A stretch of 64,000 nt of DNA from Erysipelotrichaceae bacterium (lineage in GTDB: Bacteria; Bacillota_I; Bacilli_A; Erysipelotrichales; Erysipelotrichaceae). Position 1 is the first letter of the stretch. Each line of letters opens with the position of its first letter. The position numbers and the translations under genes are program-made. Shown piece after piece: positions 42,972 through 52,794 of this stretch. The DNA is taken from contig JAFRIE010000018.1 in NCBI GenBank assembly GCA_017432885.1, positions 124,001 through 188,000 of the forward strand. Direction: 5' to 3'. The notes beneath the pieces are model-generated. The model was not told where the DNA came from. It saw only the letters and a program-made list of their open reading frames with translations, and searched no databases.

Positions 42972-44644
42972 TTCATGATCTGCTTCACATAGTCGATAAA
43001 GCCGGCACATTTTTCCTTTGCTTTGTCCATGCTTCCATCTTTCACGGAAAGATAGCACTTGCATTTCGGCTCTGTACCGGATGGCCTTATTGCTATGAAT
43101 GAACCGTCCTCCAGATAATATTTTAATACATCGGAGACATCATGTTCCGCAAATTCTTTAACCTGATCGCCTTCATAGACTTTCTGAAGCTTGTAATCCT
43201 CGATCTTCAGAGTTCTGTATCCAGGAATCTGCAACGGATTGTTTCGGACATTAGACATGATCTGCTGCAGTTTAACGGCGCCGTCAGCACCCGGAAGCAT
43301 GATCGAGAACTGGGTGTCGTAATAGTAGCCAACTTTATCGTACGCTTCATTCATGACATCCATCAGCGTTTTCCCCTGTTCCAGATAATAGGCGCAGGCT
43401 TCTGCTAGAAGCAGACAGGCCTGAGTCGCATCCTTGTCTCTGACGAACGGTTTGATCAAGGAACCGTAAGATTCCTCGTAACCAAAGACATACTCTTTTT
43501 CATGGCTTTTTTCATACTGTCTAACTTTATTGCCAATATACTTAAAACCAGTCAGTGTTCTTTCGTTGTCACAACCATGGTATCTGGCGATGGCTTCACC
43601 GATATCACTGGTTACGATCGTATTGAACATGCATGGATGTTCGACTTTGATACCTAAATCTTCATAAGAAGATAGGATATATTCCAGAAGCAGTGCACCG
43701 GTCTGGTTGCCGTTTAGAACAATGTAATCTCCATGATGAAGAATACCTACACCCATTCTGTCTCCGTCAGGGTCTGTAACCAGGAGAAGTTTTGCATCGA
43801 TCTGCTTTGCCAGTTTCAGGACTTCTTCATAGGCTCCCGGTTCTTCCGGATTCGGCGTCTTGGTTGCAGAGAATGCCGGATCGGGAACAGACTGGCTTTC
43901 AACCGCTTCTACATCGTAGCCTGCCATCTTTAACGTATCCATGACCGGCAAATAGGATGTACCGTGTTCCGGTGAGAAAGCGATCTTGAAATTCTTGTTC
44001 AGGCCTTTTCTCAGCTGAATCGATAAACAGTCGGCATAGTAGGCATCATCTACTTCTTTGTTTACGATATGAATCAGACTTTCGTCATAATTCTTCGGAG
44101 GAAGAATATCCAGGATATCACCAAGTTTACTGATCTCATCGATCACTTTAGCCGCAAGCTCCGGAATCAGCTGACAGCCCGTTTCATCATAAAGCTTATA
44201 TCCGTTATACTCTTTCGGATTATGGGAAGCCGTGATCATAATGCCACCGTCGCATTTAAAATATCTGACGGTATATGAGAGTTCCGGAGTCGGTCTCAGG
44301 GAATCAAAAATATAGGTCTCAATATTGTTTGCGGCGAGCAGTCTGGCACAGTCGAAAGCAAATTCCTTGGAGTTGTATCGGTTGTCATAGGCGATCGCTA
44401 CGGAGTGCATGCCATTCTTGTTCAGATAATTGGCAAAACCCAATGTCGCTTTCCGGATGGTATAAATGTTCAGACGGTTTGGTCCAAGTCCCATCAGACC
44501 TCTCATTCCCGCTGTACCAAATGCTACATCCGTATAGAATGCATCCTTGATCTCCTGTTCACTTAATGCCTTCAGTTCTTCTTTTGTTTCTACGCTCAGA
44601 TTCGGATGGTTCAGCCATCTCTCATAGTTTTCTCTATAGTCCAT
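42968..44644 (-). CDS. pgcA: phosphoglucomutase / phosphomannomutase
   Basis: 558 residues, alpha-D-phosphohexomutase family. The phosphoserine loop is ITASHNPKEYNGYK, the metal loop DPDGDRMGVG, the sugar loop GYEESYGS and the phosphate site RPSGTEPKCKCY. Interconverts glucose-1- and -6-phosphate for surface polymers. Start at 44644 after GAGGAG. Confidence 0.94.
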   Translation of the reverse strand: MDYRENYERWLNHPNLSVETKEELKALSEQEIKDAFYTDVAFGTAGMRGLMGLGPNRLNIYTIRKATLGFANYLNKNGMHSVAIAYDNRYNSKEFAFDCARLLAANNIETYIFDSLRPTPELSYTVRYFKCDGGIMITASHNPKEYNGYKLYDETGCQLIPELAAKVIDEISKLGDILDILPPKNYDESLIHIVNKEVDDAYYADCLSIQLRKGLNKNFKIAFSPEHGTSYLPVMDTLKMAGYDVEAVESQSVPDPAFSATKTPNPEEPGAYEEVLKLAKQIDAKLLLVTDPDGDRMGVGILHHGDYIVLNGNQTGALLLEYILSSYEDLGIKVEHPCMFNTIVTSDIGEAIARYHGCDNERTLTGFKYIGNKVRQYEKSHEKEYVFGYEESYGSLIKPFVRDKDATQACLLLAEACAYYLEQGKTLMDVMNEAYDKVGYYYDTQFSIMLPGADGAVKLQQIMSNVRNNPLQIPGYRTLKIEDYKLQKVYEGDQVKEFAEHDVSDVLKYYLEDGSFIAIRPSGTEPKCKCYLSVKDGSMDKAKEKCAGFIDYVKQIMK

Positions 44645-44660
44645 AGTTCTCCTCATGAAT

Positions 44661-44690
44661 GAAAAACAAGGGAAGAATCTCTCTTCCCTT
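44661..44690 (-). terminator. ptsH terminator
   Basis: AAGGGAAGA/TCTTCCCTT 9-bp stem followed by GTTTTTC on the minus strand, 14 bases after the ptsH stop. Confidence 0.8.
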
Positions 44691-44704
44691 TCTTTTGTTT
44701 TTGA

Positions 44705-44971
44705 TTACTCAATAACCTTTTGTGTTCTCAAGATTTCTTCGATGGCTGTAATCGCTGTGTCTTCATCTTCGCCTTCACAAGTAATGGTGATTTCAGACTG
44801 TGTAGGAATGCCAAGCGACATAACGCCCATAATGGATTTCATGTTTACAGATCTTTCCTTAAAAGAAACCTTGACATCACATTTGAATTTACTTGCAGCG
44901 TTCACAGCAACAGTTGCAGGACGAGCGTGTAAACCTACCGGATCAACAACTAATACATTGATTTCCTTCAT
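44705..44971 (-). CDS. ptsH: phosphocarrier protein HPr
   Basis: 88 residues. The active-site histidine lies in VGLHARPATVAV and the regulatory serine in VNMKSIMGVMSLGI, so it can serve both sugar transport and CcpA signalling. Start at 44971 after AGGAGGA. The gene stands alone, without ptsI. Confidence 0.96.
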   Translation of the reverse strand: MKEINVLVVDPVGLHARPATVAVNAASKFKCDVKVSFKERSVNMKSIMGVMSLGIPTQSEITITCEGEDEDTAITAIEEILRTQKVIE

Positions 44972-45015
44972 TTCGATCCTCCTTTTCTTCTGGATATACA
45001 ATATATATCATATTT

Positions 45016-45044
45016 ATTATATAAATGAAAGCGCTTTAATTCAA
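45016..45044 (-). promoter_or_regulatory. ptsH promoter with overlapping cre-like site
   Basis: TTGAAT (45044..45039), a 17-base spacer and TATAAT (45021..45016) on the minus strand. The spacer holds ATGAAAGCGCTTTAA (45025-45039), one mismatch from the CcpA cre consensus. Binding between -35 and -10 would repress ptsH. Confidence 0.55.
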
Positions 45045-45049
45045 GAGAT

Positions 45050-45508
45050 TCATTTATGATAAGTCTCATGATTCAGGATCTTAAAACAACGGTAGATCTG
45101 TTCTAAAAGTATCAGTCTTGTCATCTGGTGCAAGAAAGTCAGATCCGAGAGTTTCAGTGCTTCATCTGCCCTTCTTCTGAGCCTGTCATCCATTCCCAAA
45201 GAACCGCCGATGACAAATGTGATCTTCGGATTTCTGATAAACAGTTTATCCAGTTTATCTGCCAGCGACAAGGAATCAATCGGTTTTCCATGCAGATCTA
45301 CAAGGATGACATATTCGTCTTCTTTGATTTTTTCGAAAAGACGATCTGCCTCGATAGACAGGACAGTTTTTTCATCTGTTCCAATACTCTCATCTTTTAC
45401 TTCTATGATCTCCAGACGGTGATAACGGCTGATTCTGGATGCATAGTCGTCTATAAGGTTCTTTAGATTCTTGTCTTTTACTTTACCGACACAGAGGATC
45501 TTAATCAT
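45050..45508 (-). CDS. rlmH: 23S rRNA (pseudouridine1915-N3)-methyltransferase RlmH
   Basis: 152 residues, SPOUT fold. LVDLHGKPIDS, TFVIGGSLGMDDRLRRRADEAL and MTRLILLEQIYRCFKI with the C-terminal NHETYHK are diagnostic. It overlaps the HtrA-like gene by eight bases; the same pairing occurs in Bacillus (yyxA-rlmH). Confidence 0.96.
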   Translation of the reverse strand: MIKILCVGKVKDKNLKNLIDDYASRISRYHRLEIIEVKDESIGTDEKTVLSIEADRLFEKIKEDEYVILVDLHGKPIDSLSLADKLDKLFIRNPKITFVIGGSLGMDDRLRRRADEALKLSDLTFLHQMTRLILLEQIYRCFKILNHETYHK

Positions 45509-46544
45509 TGTTTTCGATACTTAATAACTGTGTTTCACCGTTTCTCAGTACTTCAAAAATGTATGTTTCCGCAGGAAGATATGAGACCTGCAGGTAACTG
45601 TTTAAACCCTCCAGTGCCACATCGTTGATTTTAAGGACAACATCTCCCGGCCTAACACCGGCAGCGGCCGCTAAAGAACCGTCCAGAACTTTATGTGCAT
45701 AAAGACCGGATATCGTCTGAATATCCAGGTTCAGATTGGCTTTTTCGTAGTTTGGCATCTCTTTGATATATGTGCCTTTGATTTCAAAGCTGTTCTTTAC
45801 AAGTTCCTGTGAAGCAATGATCCGGTCCGCAACGATCTTTATCTCGTTTGCGGTCATGGCAAAACTAATGCCATCATCCAGTGCCATTGTATTCATTCCG
45901 ACAACTTCACCGTTCATGTTCATGATCGGGCCTCCTGAATAACCCGGAATCAAGGCGGAAGAAAGCTCGATGACATCAAGATAATACTCATGTGTTTCAT
46001 AGTTTAAGGAAATGCTGTTTTCGACAGTCAGTCTTTCATCCGCAATCATTCCAAGCTGAACGCTGCCGGCATAATCCAAAGAAACAGGTGTTCCGATGCA
46101 GATGACGAATTCTCCCTTTTTAAGCTTTGTTGCATCTCCCATTCTGACAGGAGCGACCTGATACGGGCATTCCAGCTGTAAGACAGCCAGATCGGTAAAA
46201 ACATCATATCCCACCAGCTCGGCATCAATTGTATACGTAGAACCCAGTATAACAGAAATATTCCCGGCATCTTCAATTCCGTGATATGCGCTTAGCACAT
46301 AGACTTTTTCTTTGTCCTGCTGATAGATGATCCCGCTTAGTACAGCTCCATCCGCATTGACAGAAACGACAGAAGAACTGTTGTCTTCCACCACTTTCGT
46401 AAAATCGGTCGAAAAACCCGATACGGTATACTCGTTGATGATCTCCTGCCTGCTGACGCTGCCGCTTGGCCGGAATGAAAGAATCAGCAACCATGCTATC
46501 AAGATAAAAATCAGAACATAAATGAGACGATTATTCTTACTCAT
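45501..46544 (-). CDS. HtrA-like membrane-anchored serine protease with PDZ domain
   Basis: 347 residues. An N-terminal membrane anchor (YVLIFILIAWLLILSF) is followed by a trypsin-like domain with an intact triad: His88 (SAYHGIE), Asp118 (VFTDLAVLQL) and Ser203 (GYSGGPIMN). A C-terminal PDZ domain follows (AAAAGVRPGDVVLKINDVAL). Probably surface quality control. TAAAAT (46556..46551) follows directly on the upstream stop codon and lies six bases before the ATG; there is no ribosome binding site. Confidence 0.9.
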   Translation of the reverse strand: MSKNNRLIYVLIFILIAWLLILSFRPSGSVSRQEIINEYTVSGFSTDFTKVVEDNSSSVVSVNADGAVLSGIIYQQDKEKVYVLSAYHGIEDAGNISVILGSTYTIDAELVGYDVFTDLAVLQLECPYQVAPVRMGDATKLKKGEFVICIGTPVSLDYAGSVQLGMIADERLTVENSISLNYETHEYYLDVIELSSALIPGYSGGPIMNMNGEVVGMNTMALDDGISFAMTANEIKIVADRIIASQELVKNSFEIKGTYIKEMPNYEKANLNLDIQTISGLYAHKVLDGSLAAAAGVRPGDVVLKINDVALEGLNSYLQVSYLPAETYIFEVLRNGETQLLSIENND

Positions 46545-46550
46545 AGCAAT

Positions 46551-46556
46551 ATTTTA
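46551..46556 (-). promoter_or_regulatory. -10 box of the HtrA-like gene, leaderless spacing
   Basis: TAAAAT abuts the TGA stop of the M23 peptidase gene and lies six bases before the next ATG. Confidence 0.5.
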
Positions 46557-48068
46557 TCAGTCGATCAACTCACAAGGCAAATAGTAGCAGGCGTTTACTC
46601 TTGTTCCGTTTACTTCAAAGGTAAGATGAAGATGTACGCCTTCCGAGGTTCCGGTATTACCCATCTGACCAATGATCTGTCCTCTGCTGACATTCTCGCC
46701 TGCTTCAACATAGGCCGGAACATTCAGGTGCATATAGAATGTTCTGACACCGTTCTGGTGATTGATAATACAGAAATTACCCATGTCATAGCGGTATCCC
46801 GTACCATCAACAACACCGCTGTCTACCGCATAGACTGCGGCATATTTCTCGTATCGGTTAACGATATCTGTTCCGGTATGGCCGGGGTAGCAGCCCCAGT
46901 GACAGGTAATATGAGGGTTATCAACCGGCCAGATGTAATTTCCGGTACCTATCATGACGACCTGTTTGGTTCCTACCGCAATGACGCCGCGTTTCGGCTG
47001 TTTAATCACGTTTTCCGAAAGAGCTTTACCGGATTCCAGTACCCCATTGATCCAGGTCTCTTCATATAGAACATTCTTGATTCCCGACTCTTCCTGCACC
47101 CGTACCTCATATACACCCATTTCCAGCGTATTGTCTTCCACGTATTCAGGAGTCTGAGGCGTGATTGGCTGCTGTGAGAGACGTTCTTTTGTGACCTCAA
47201 TCGTAATTGGCGAAGTATAGTATGTAACGTTCAGTTCCATGCCCGGAACGATGATCTGGTTTTCACTGGAAAGGACTCCCGTATTCAGCATTACCAGCTG
47301 TTTCGGACTCATATCGCCAAAATAATAGCCGACACCCTGCAGAGTATCCCCTTCCTTAACCGTATAGTATTCCCTCTCCTTGTTTCTTCCATAACATAGG
47401 AAATCATAAATCTCATCAGAATTCTTAAAAATCTCATCCGGAGAAACGATTGCTTCTTTTGTCTGAATCGTTTCTTCCAGCATGGCGTTGGTTTCTACCG
47501 TTCCCAGTTCAACAGGAGATGGGATCGGAAGGTTGTTCGTAATTTTCATTAATGTCTCTTCTGAAACGAAATTCAGGAAGAAAGACTCTAGTGCAGACTG
47601 GAAGTCGGCATAGTTCTTGACATAAATAATCTCGAAAACGCCTTCTGCGGTCGAGAATTCAACTGCTGTAGTCTTAACACCAAGTAGGTTGTTCGCCACA
47701 AGATAATCCATAATCTGATCATCAATGTTTTCAAAATGGATAAAAGACTTCTCCTCGACAATATATACATCATTGCTTAAGCCGAGTTCCGTATCAGGGA
47801 AATCTTTTTCATAATCCTGATATTTCTGAAAAACAAGACCGTTTAAATAATCCAGATCAGAAATAACGCCGATCAGTTTCCCTTTATAATAGATCTTGTG
47901 ATATAAAACTTCATCCTTTCCATACGAAAGGATTCCCTGATTCACCAGTGAATTTTCATTTTCAATGTTTGCTTCGATCGGTTCCGGTTTCCCAATCAGT
48001 TTAGGAAGGAATATGACGATTCCTAAAGCCAGGATCAGAGATAAAAGTACCGTTATAAGTTTCTTCAA
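46557..48068 (-). CDS. M23 family cell-wall endopeptidase with LysM and G5 domains
   Basis: 503 residues, membrane-anchored or secreted (MKKLITVLLSLILALGIVIF). Residues 40-220 are unassigned. LysM (EYYTVKEGDTLQGVGYYFG) lies near 237-280, a G5 domain near 290-370, and the M23 metallopeptidase at the C-terminus with GHTGTDI and HLHLTFE zinc motifs. Cuts peptidoglycan cross-links. Its ATG overlaps the dnaB stop by four bases. Confidence 0.9.
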   Translation of the reverse strand: MKKLITVLLSLILALGIVIFLPKLIGKPEPIEANIENENSLVNQGILSYGKDEVLYHKIYYKGKLIGVISDLDYLNGLVFQKYQDYEKDFPDTELGLSNDVYIVEEKSFIHFENIDDQIMDYLVANNLLGVKTTAVEFSTAEGVFEIIYVKNYADFQSALESFFLNFVSEETLMKITNNLPIPSPVELGTVETNAMLEETIQTKEAIVSPDEIFKNSDEIYDFLCYGRNKEREYYTVKEGDTLQGVGYYFGDMSPKQLVMLNTGVLSSENQIIVPGMELNVTYYTSPITIEVTKERLSQQPITPQTPEYVEDNTLEMGVYEVRVQEESGIKNVLYEETWINGVLESGKALSENVIKQPKRGVIAVGTKQVVMIGTGNYIWPVDNPHITCHWGCYPGHTGTDIVNRYEKYAAVYAVDSGVVDGTGYRYDMGNFCIINHQNGVRTFYMHLNVPAYVEAGENVSRGQIIGQMGNTGTSEGVHLHLTFEVNGTRVNACYYLPCELID

Positions 48069-49411
48069 TAATTCTCCTCTATACTGTTCTTAATGCCATA
48101 GAAAGCATTGATTTCTTTTTCAAAAGCCAGAGTAACCTTGCCGGTAGGACCATTACGATGCTTAGCGATCAGCAGTTCCACATCCTCTCTCTCACTCTGT
48201 GCATTCTCTTCTCTATTATAATAAGCGTCACGATAAAGGAACAGTACCAGGTCGGCATCCTGTTCCAAGGCTCCGGATTCTCTTAAGTCCGATAGCATCG
48301 GTCTTTTATCCTGTCTGGATTCAACGCTACGGGACAGCTGCGAAACGGCAATCACAGGAACATTCAGTTCCCTTGCCATGGCTTTCAGACGACGTGATAT
48401 CTCGGATACTTCCTGCTGTCTGGAATCCGATTTACCGGTTGCCTGAATCAACTGAATATAGTCGACGATGATCATGTAAAGGCCGTTATCCTGGGCCAGT
48501 TTTCTCGCCTTGGCATACATTTCCGATACTTTAATACCCGGTGTATCATCAATAAAGAAATTCTGCCTCTTCAACTGCTGGGAAGCTTCATTGATTCTCG
48601 ACCATTCCTCATCGTTCAGATTGCCGGTCCTTAATTTCTGTATTTCTACTTTGGATTTTGCAGCTAGAATTCTCATTGCGACCTGTTCTGCCGGCATCTC
48701 TATGGAAAAAATCGCTACAGAACCGTGCGTAACAGACGCGGAATTCATCGCTATATTCAAAGCAAGGGATGTCTTGCCCATGGAGGGACGGGCTGCCACA
48801 ATGATCAGATCGCCCTTCTGAAAGCCGGCAGTCTTCTTGTCCAGATCGGCGTACAAAGAACGGATCCCGGTAATGTCGGAACCGGCTTCCTGTATCGCTT
48901 CGATATGTTTCAGATAAGCATCGAATACTTCTTCCCCGGTCTTGAAATCAGAACTCAGCTTTGATCTGGTTACTTCCGTTACTTTTCTCTCGACATTCTC
49001 CAGCATCTCATCGACGCTGATCTGTGAATTATAGGCATCATTGGAAATCTCTTCTCCAACTTTTATGACTTTTCTGGCCAGCGATTTATTCTTGATGATC
49101 GCGATATAATCTTTCGTGTTGTTTGCGGAGATCGTCGCATTCACCAGCTGCATCAAATAATCCAGACCGCCGATCCGATCGTATACCCCGAAATCCTTCA
49201 GCTTTGTCGAAAGCGAAACCGTATCGACTTGTTCCCTTTTTTCAAACATCGCCGACATGACATTGTAGATGTGCTGATGCTTTTCCAGATAAAAATCATC
49301 CGCCTTGATCTCGGCTTCCGAACACTGCCGCATCGCTTCCGGATACAGCATGATATTTCCTAAAAGAGACTCTTCCGCCTCTATGGAATACGGCATCGAT
49401 TTATTGCTCAT
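48065..49411 (-). CDS. dnaB: replicative DNA helicase DnaB
   Basis: 448 residues (called dnaC in Bacillus). N-terminal helicase domain PYSIEAEESLLGNIML, RecA-like core with Walker A ARPSMGKTSLALNIA, Walker B YMIIVDYIQLI, and SDLRESGALEQDADLV. Downstream of rplI, the classic Firmicute arrangement. Confidence 0.97.
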   Translation of the reverse strand: MSNKSMPYSIEAEESLLGNIMLYPEAMRQCSEAEIKADDFYLEKHQHIYNVMSAMFEKREQVDTVSLSTKLKDFGVYDRIGGLDYLMQLVNATISANNTKDYIAIIKNKSLARKVIKVGEEISNDAYNSQISVDEMLENVERKVTEVTRSKLSSDFKTGEEVFDAYLKHIEAIQEAGSDITGIRSLYADLDKKTAGFQKGDLIIVAARPSMGKTSLALNIAMNSASVTHGSVAIFSIEMPAEQVAMRILAAKSKVEIQKLRTGNLNDEEWSRINEASQQLKRQNFFIDDTPGIKVSEMYAKARKLAQDNGLYMIIVDYIQLIQATGKSDSRQQEVSEISRRLKAMARELNVPVIAVSQLSRSVESRQDKRPMLSDLRESGALEQDADLVLFLYRDAYYNREENAQSEREDVELLIAKHRNGPTGKVTLAFEKEINAFYGIKNSIEENY

Positions 49412-49413
49412 AT

Positions 49414-49854
49414 TTAATCCTCAACCAGTTCGACTTTGATCTTCCCGATAACATCTTTATACAGTTCGATCCTGATCTCATAAGTACCAAGTTCGTTCAA
49501 AGGCTCGTTGTCTTTGATTTTGCGCTTATCGATCGTGATCCCCTGTTTCTTTAGTTCGTCTTCGATCTGCTTGGTCGAAACGGAACCGGACACCTTCCCG
49601 TCTCTGGCCTTTACTTTAAAGCTCAGTTTCTTTTCTTCCAGAAGTTTTTTCAGTTCTATCGCTTCTTCTCTTCTCTTTTCATCCAGTTCGGCCTCTTCCT
49701 TTTTCTGCCGGTCCAGGACTTTCTTGGATCCGGAGGAAGCCATGACCGCAAGACCGCGGGCAATCAGAAAATTACGGGCATAACCATCGGAGACTTCTTT
49801 GATATCTCCTTTTTTACCTACCTTATTTACATCAGATAACAGTATTACTTTCAT
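49414..49854 (-). CDS. rplI: 50S ribosomal protein L9
   Basis: 146 residues. The N-terminal signature VNKVGKKGDIKEVSDGYARNFLI is followed by a long connecting helix and the C-terminal domain. Start overlaps the gdpP end by 23 bases, with AGGAGAAAG upstream inside gdpP. Confidence 0.97.
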   Translation of the reverse strand: MKVILLSDVNKVGKKGDIKEVSDGYARNFLIARGLAVMASSGSKKVLDRQKKEEAELDEKRREEAIELKKLLEEKKLSFKVKARDGKVSGSVSTKQIEDELKKQGITIDKRKIKDNEPLNELGTYEIRIELYKDVIGKIKVELVED

Positions 49855-51796
49855 TGCTTTCTCCTTTCATATAAGCGTCCAGTATTTCAAACAGATCAGC
49901 TTCAAGCTTCGAAACACTCACATTATTCGTCTGCATACCGGCAGCCGTCATATGACCTCCGCCGTGCATTTTTTCCATAATGACCTGAACATTGATTTTT
50001 CCTTTTGATCTCGCAGAAATCATCGCTTCTTCCTTGCCTGTATAACAGATCACGAATGCCGCTTCGATCTCTTTCGCTTTTAACATCATATCACAGGCTT
50101 GTGAAGCAAGAGAACGGCTGAAGATACCTTCATTCAAGGCGGCAATCAGAATCTCATTCTTATAGAGTTTTCCGGCATTGATGATCCTGCTTCTCTGCAT
50201 GACGTTTTCATACGGTTCTTGTGAAAGCTCATCACAAAGCATTGGATCCGCTCCGTATCTCCTCAACTGCTTTGCTACATCAAAAGTCCTGGATCCTGTT
50301 CTGACCCGGAAATGATCGGTGTCGATTAGAAGACCCAGATACATGATATTCGCCTCTTCCGGACTGACTTCGACTCTTCTGCCAAAATACGGGAAGAATT
50401 CGATTACGATTTCACAGGTCGAAGATGCCGCGGCTTCTACATAAGCCATCATCGGGATCACTTCCAGATCGGCTTTCCTTCTGTGATGGTCGATTATGAC
50501 GATTTTCTTCGCTTTTTGCAACAGATCGGAGCCGTTGGACTGGGAAAGACTATGGTGATCGACCATGATGACCAGCGATTCATCATCCAGCAGTTCCATA
50601 GCTTCCTCTTCTGTAATAAATCTATGCTTTCTTTCCAGAACATCCGCATACTTTTTCATAACATCGGCAATCATCGGTTCCATTCCCCCGCTTCTGGATA
50701 TGATAGATGTGGCTTTGTTCATACTCAAGGCAATTACCGACATGGCGATTGCGGAACCGATACAGTCGGCATCCATGTCCTTATGTCCAACAATAATCAC
50801 GTTGCGTGCCTTATCAATCAGATCCCTGATGCTGTTGGAAGCGACACGGACTTTTGTCTTGTTCTGCTTTTCTCTCGCCTCGGAATTGCCGCCAAAGAAC
50901 GTCGCATCTTCTCCGATCTTTCTTACCACGACCTGATCTCCTCCTCTGGTCTGTGCCAGAGACAAAAGAGAACGGACTGATTCATCAAGTTCCTCATAAT
51001 TGTCGCTTCCTCTGGCAAAAGCCATAGACAGGGTGACGTCCAGATTTCCTTCTTTACTGACTTTGCGGACTTTATTAAGGATCGAAAAGCGGTCATTCAT
51101 AATGCTGCGGAAGATCCGTTCATTCATGATCAGCAGCATCCGGTTGTTATTCAAAGTTTTGTATACGACCTGATAATTTTTGAAATAGTCGATTACCGGT
51201 ACTTTAATGTAGGAATTCACATAAGAAAGGTCGTCTTCCGACATCATCGATTCATCATAGTTGTCATAACTGATTAGCCCCAGAACGCAACTGTTATCGC
51301 CAAGTTTCTTATTCAGATCATATTCTGCCGTGATATTCTTGAAAATCAGAACGCTTTCTTTGTCGATCTTATATACAGAAAACTTTTCATCGTTGATGAT
51401 TACCGTTTGTGTGTTGGCTTCGTTTTTCAGCATTTCCTGAAGTTCCGGAAGCCAGTTCAACAGTTTTTCATTCAGATGATCCATGTCTCTTTTCAGGAAG
51501 AAATCAGACAGAAAATCGATCTCGTAGTTTTCATTGTATGCGAGAATGCCGATGTCGCAGTGTTCAAGAACTTCCTTGTAAGTCAGATCCAGGCTGTTTT
51601 CGATGTCTTTGTTGGTTTCAGCCCTGATGACATCCAGAGAATAGTAGATGATCAGCAAAACGATGATGAAAACGGCTGCGACGATCGCCGCCAGGACGAT
51701 ATTCTGTTTAAAAAACAGCGACAGCGCAGTTAAACTGAGAATAACGGCGGCAATTGTAAAGATTGCCAGTGATGTTACGAATGTTCTTCTTTTCAT
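49832..51796 (-). CDS. gdpP: cyclic-di-AMP phosphodiesterase GdpP
   Basis: 654 residues. Two N-terminal transmembrane helices, a PAS-like domain, a degenerate GGDEF domain, then DHH/DHHA1: HKDMDADCIGSAIAM, MVDHHSLS, IIDHHRRKAD and GGGHMTAAG are all intact, so c-di-AMP hydrolysis is expected. Overlaps yybS by four bases. Confidence 0.95.
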   Translation of the reverse strand: MKRRTFVTSLAIFTIAAVILSLTALSLFFKQNIVLAAIVAAVFIIVLLIIYYSLDVIRAETNKDIENSLDLTYKEVLEHCDIGILAYNENYEIDFLSDFFLKRDMDHLNEKLLNWLPELQEMLKNEANTQTVIINDEKFSVYKIDKESVLIFKNITAEYDLNKKLGDNSCVLGLISYDNYDESMMSEDDLSYVNSYIKVPVIDYFKNYQVVYKTLNNNRMLLIMNERIFRSIMNDRFSILNKVRKVSKEGNLDVTLSMAFARGSDNYEELDESVRSLLSLAQTRGGDQVVVRKIGEDATFFGGNSEAREKQNKTKVRVASNSIRDLIDKARNVIIVGHKDMDADCIGSAIAMSVIALSMNKATSIISRSGGMEPMIADVMKKYADVLERKHRFITEEEAMELLDDESLVIMVDHHSLSQSNGSDLLQKAKKIVIIDHHRRKADLEVIPMMAYVEAAASSTCEIVIEFFPYFGRRVEVSPEEANIMYLGLLIDTDHFRVRTGSRTFDVAKQLRRYGADPMLCDELSQEPYENVMQRSRIINAGKLYKNEILIAALNEGIFSRSLASQACDMMLKAKEIEAAFVICYTGKEEAMISARSKGKINVQVIMEKMHGGGHMTAAGMQTNNVSVSKLEADLFEILDAYMKGESNESNTVI

Positions 51797-52743
51797 GACT
51801 GTTTATTCGGGATCTTTGATTCCAGATAATTCCTGAGCGGCCCGCTTCCGTAAAGAAAACCGAGGATCACCAGGAAGATAAGCAGTACAGGCACAAAGAA
51901 TGCCAGCAGAATAAAGAAAGATCCGACATTTCTTCTCAAAACGATCACTCCATAGAGGATCACAAAGAGATAACCGTAATACATCAGGATTATGGCCCCT
52001 AACAGAGCGATCGTAATCCCGACATAGTACAGCGTCTGATTCTCGGTATAACGGTTCGCGAAAAACAGGAAGAGCGACAGGAAGCTGGCATAGGCCACTA
52101 CGGGATTCGGCTTAATGTCCCAGATGTTGACTCTGCCCAGATCGGCGATCTTGAAACGTTTCAGCAGGAAGACGCTTAAGAGATGGATCAGCACGCCTTC
52201 CATCGCTCCTATGCCGATCGTCGAGATCACAAAGAGGATGACAACGACCTTGTCAAAACTCAGTCCTGCACCCGTAAAAATCGCTTCATAGCCGATGCCA
52301 AACCTGGAGCCCATCTCCAGTACAGCTGTCTTGAACTGTTCGATCATGGTCGCTACAGGAAAACCCAGAAGCGGATAGACGATAAAGGTTGCAACGATCT
52401 CGCCTACGACATAGACTATGATGGCCATGGTGAGCAGGGTCTGTTTATCCAGCTTGCGTTTCATACCGATAGAATAGACGATCCCGGTCAGAATACCTAC
52501 CGGAACATAGATCAGATAAGTAAACTGGAAGTTACCCAGTAAGAAACTGATAAAGGTAAGACCTGTCGAGAGGATCAGGCCGTCTTTAACTGTGTGCATA
52601 GCACTATAAAGAATGACGACAACCGGAACGATCAGCACGATAAGTTCGGTAAACCAGTAGGCTGTCATCCTGTCAATCAGGATCATTGCTCCGATGATCG
52701 CCAGCATCATGGCGTCCTGAGTCATCTGTTTTGTTTTGTTCAT
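51793..52743 (-). CDS. yybS: YybS family (DUF2232) membrane protein
   Basis: 316 residues with about eight hydrophobic segments. Begins MNKTKQMTQDAMMLAIIGAM. Position between rpsR and gdpP matches Bacillus yybS. Function unknown; the fold resembles ECF S components. TATAAT (52757..52752) lies eight bases before the ATG, after the rpsR terminator. Confidence 0.85.
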   Translation of the reverse strand: MNKTKQMTQDAMMLAIIGAMILIDRMTAYWFTELIVLIVPVVVILYSAMHTVKDGLILSTGLTFISFLLGNFQFTYLIYVPVGILTGIVYSIGMKRKLDKQTLLTMAIIVYVVGEIVATFIVYPLLGFPVATMIEQFKTAVLEMGSRFGIGYEAIFTGAGLSFDKVVVILFVISTIGIGAMEGVLIHLLSVFLLKRFKIADLGRVNIWDIKPNPVVAYASFLSLFLFFANRYTENQTLYYVGITIALLGAIILMYYGYLFVILYGVIVLRRNVGSFFILLAFFVPVLLIFLVILGFLYGSGPLRNYLESKIPNKQS

Positions 52744-52757
52744 ACTCTTTTATTATA

Positions 52758-52785
52758 AATAAAAACCTCTCCAAGTGGGGAGGTC
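52758..52785 (-). terminator. terminator of the rpsF-ssb-rpsR operon
   Basis: ACCTCCCC, loop ACTT, GGAGAGGT with a short internal mismatch, then TTTTATTT on the minus strand. It separates the ribosomal-protein operon from yybS-gdpP-rplI-dnaB. Confidence 0.75.
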
Positions 52786-52794
52786 TTTATCAAA

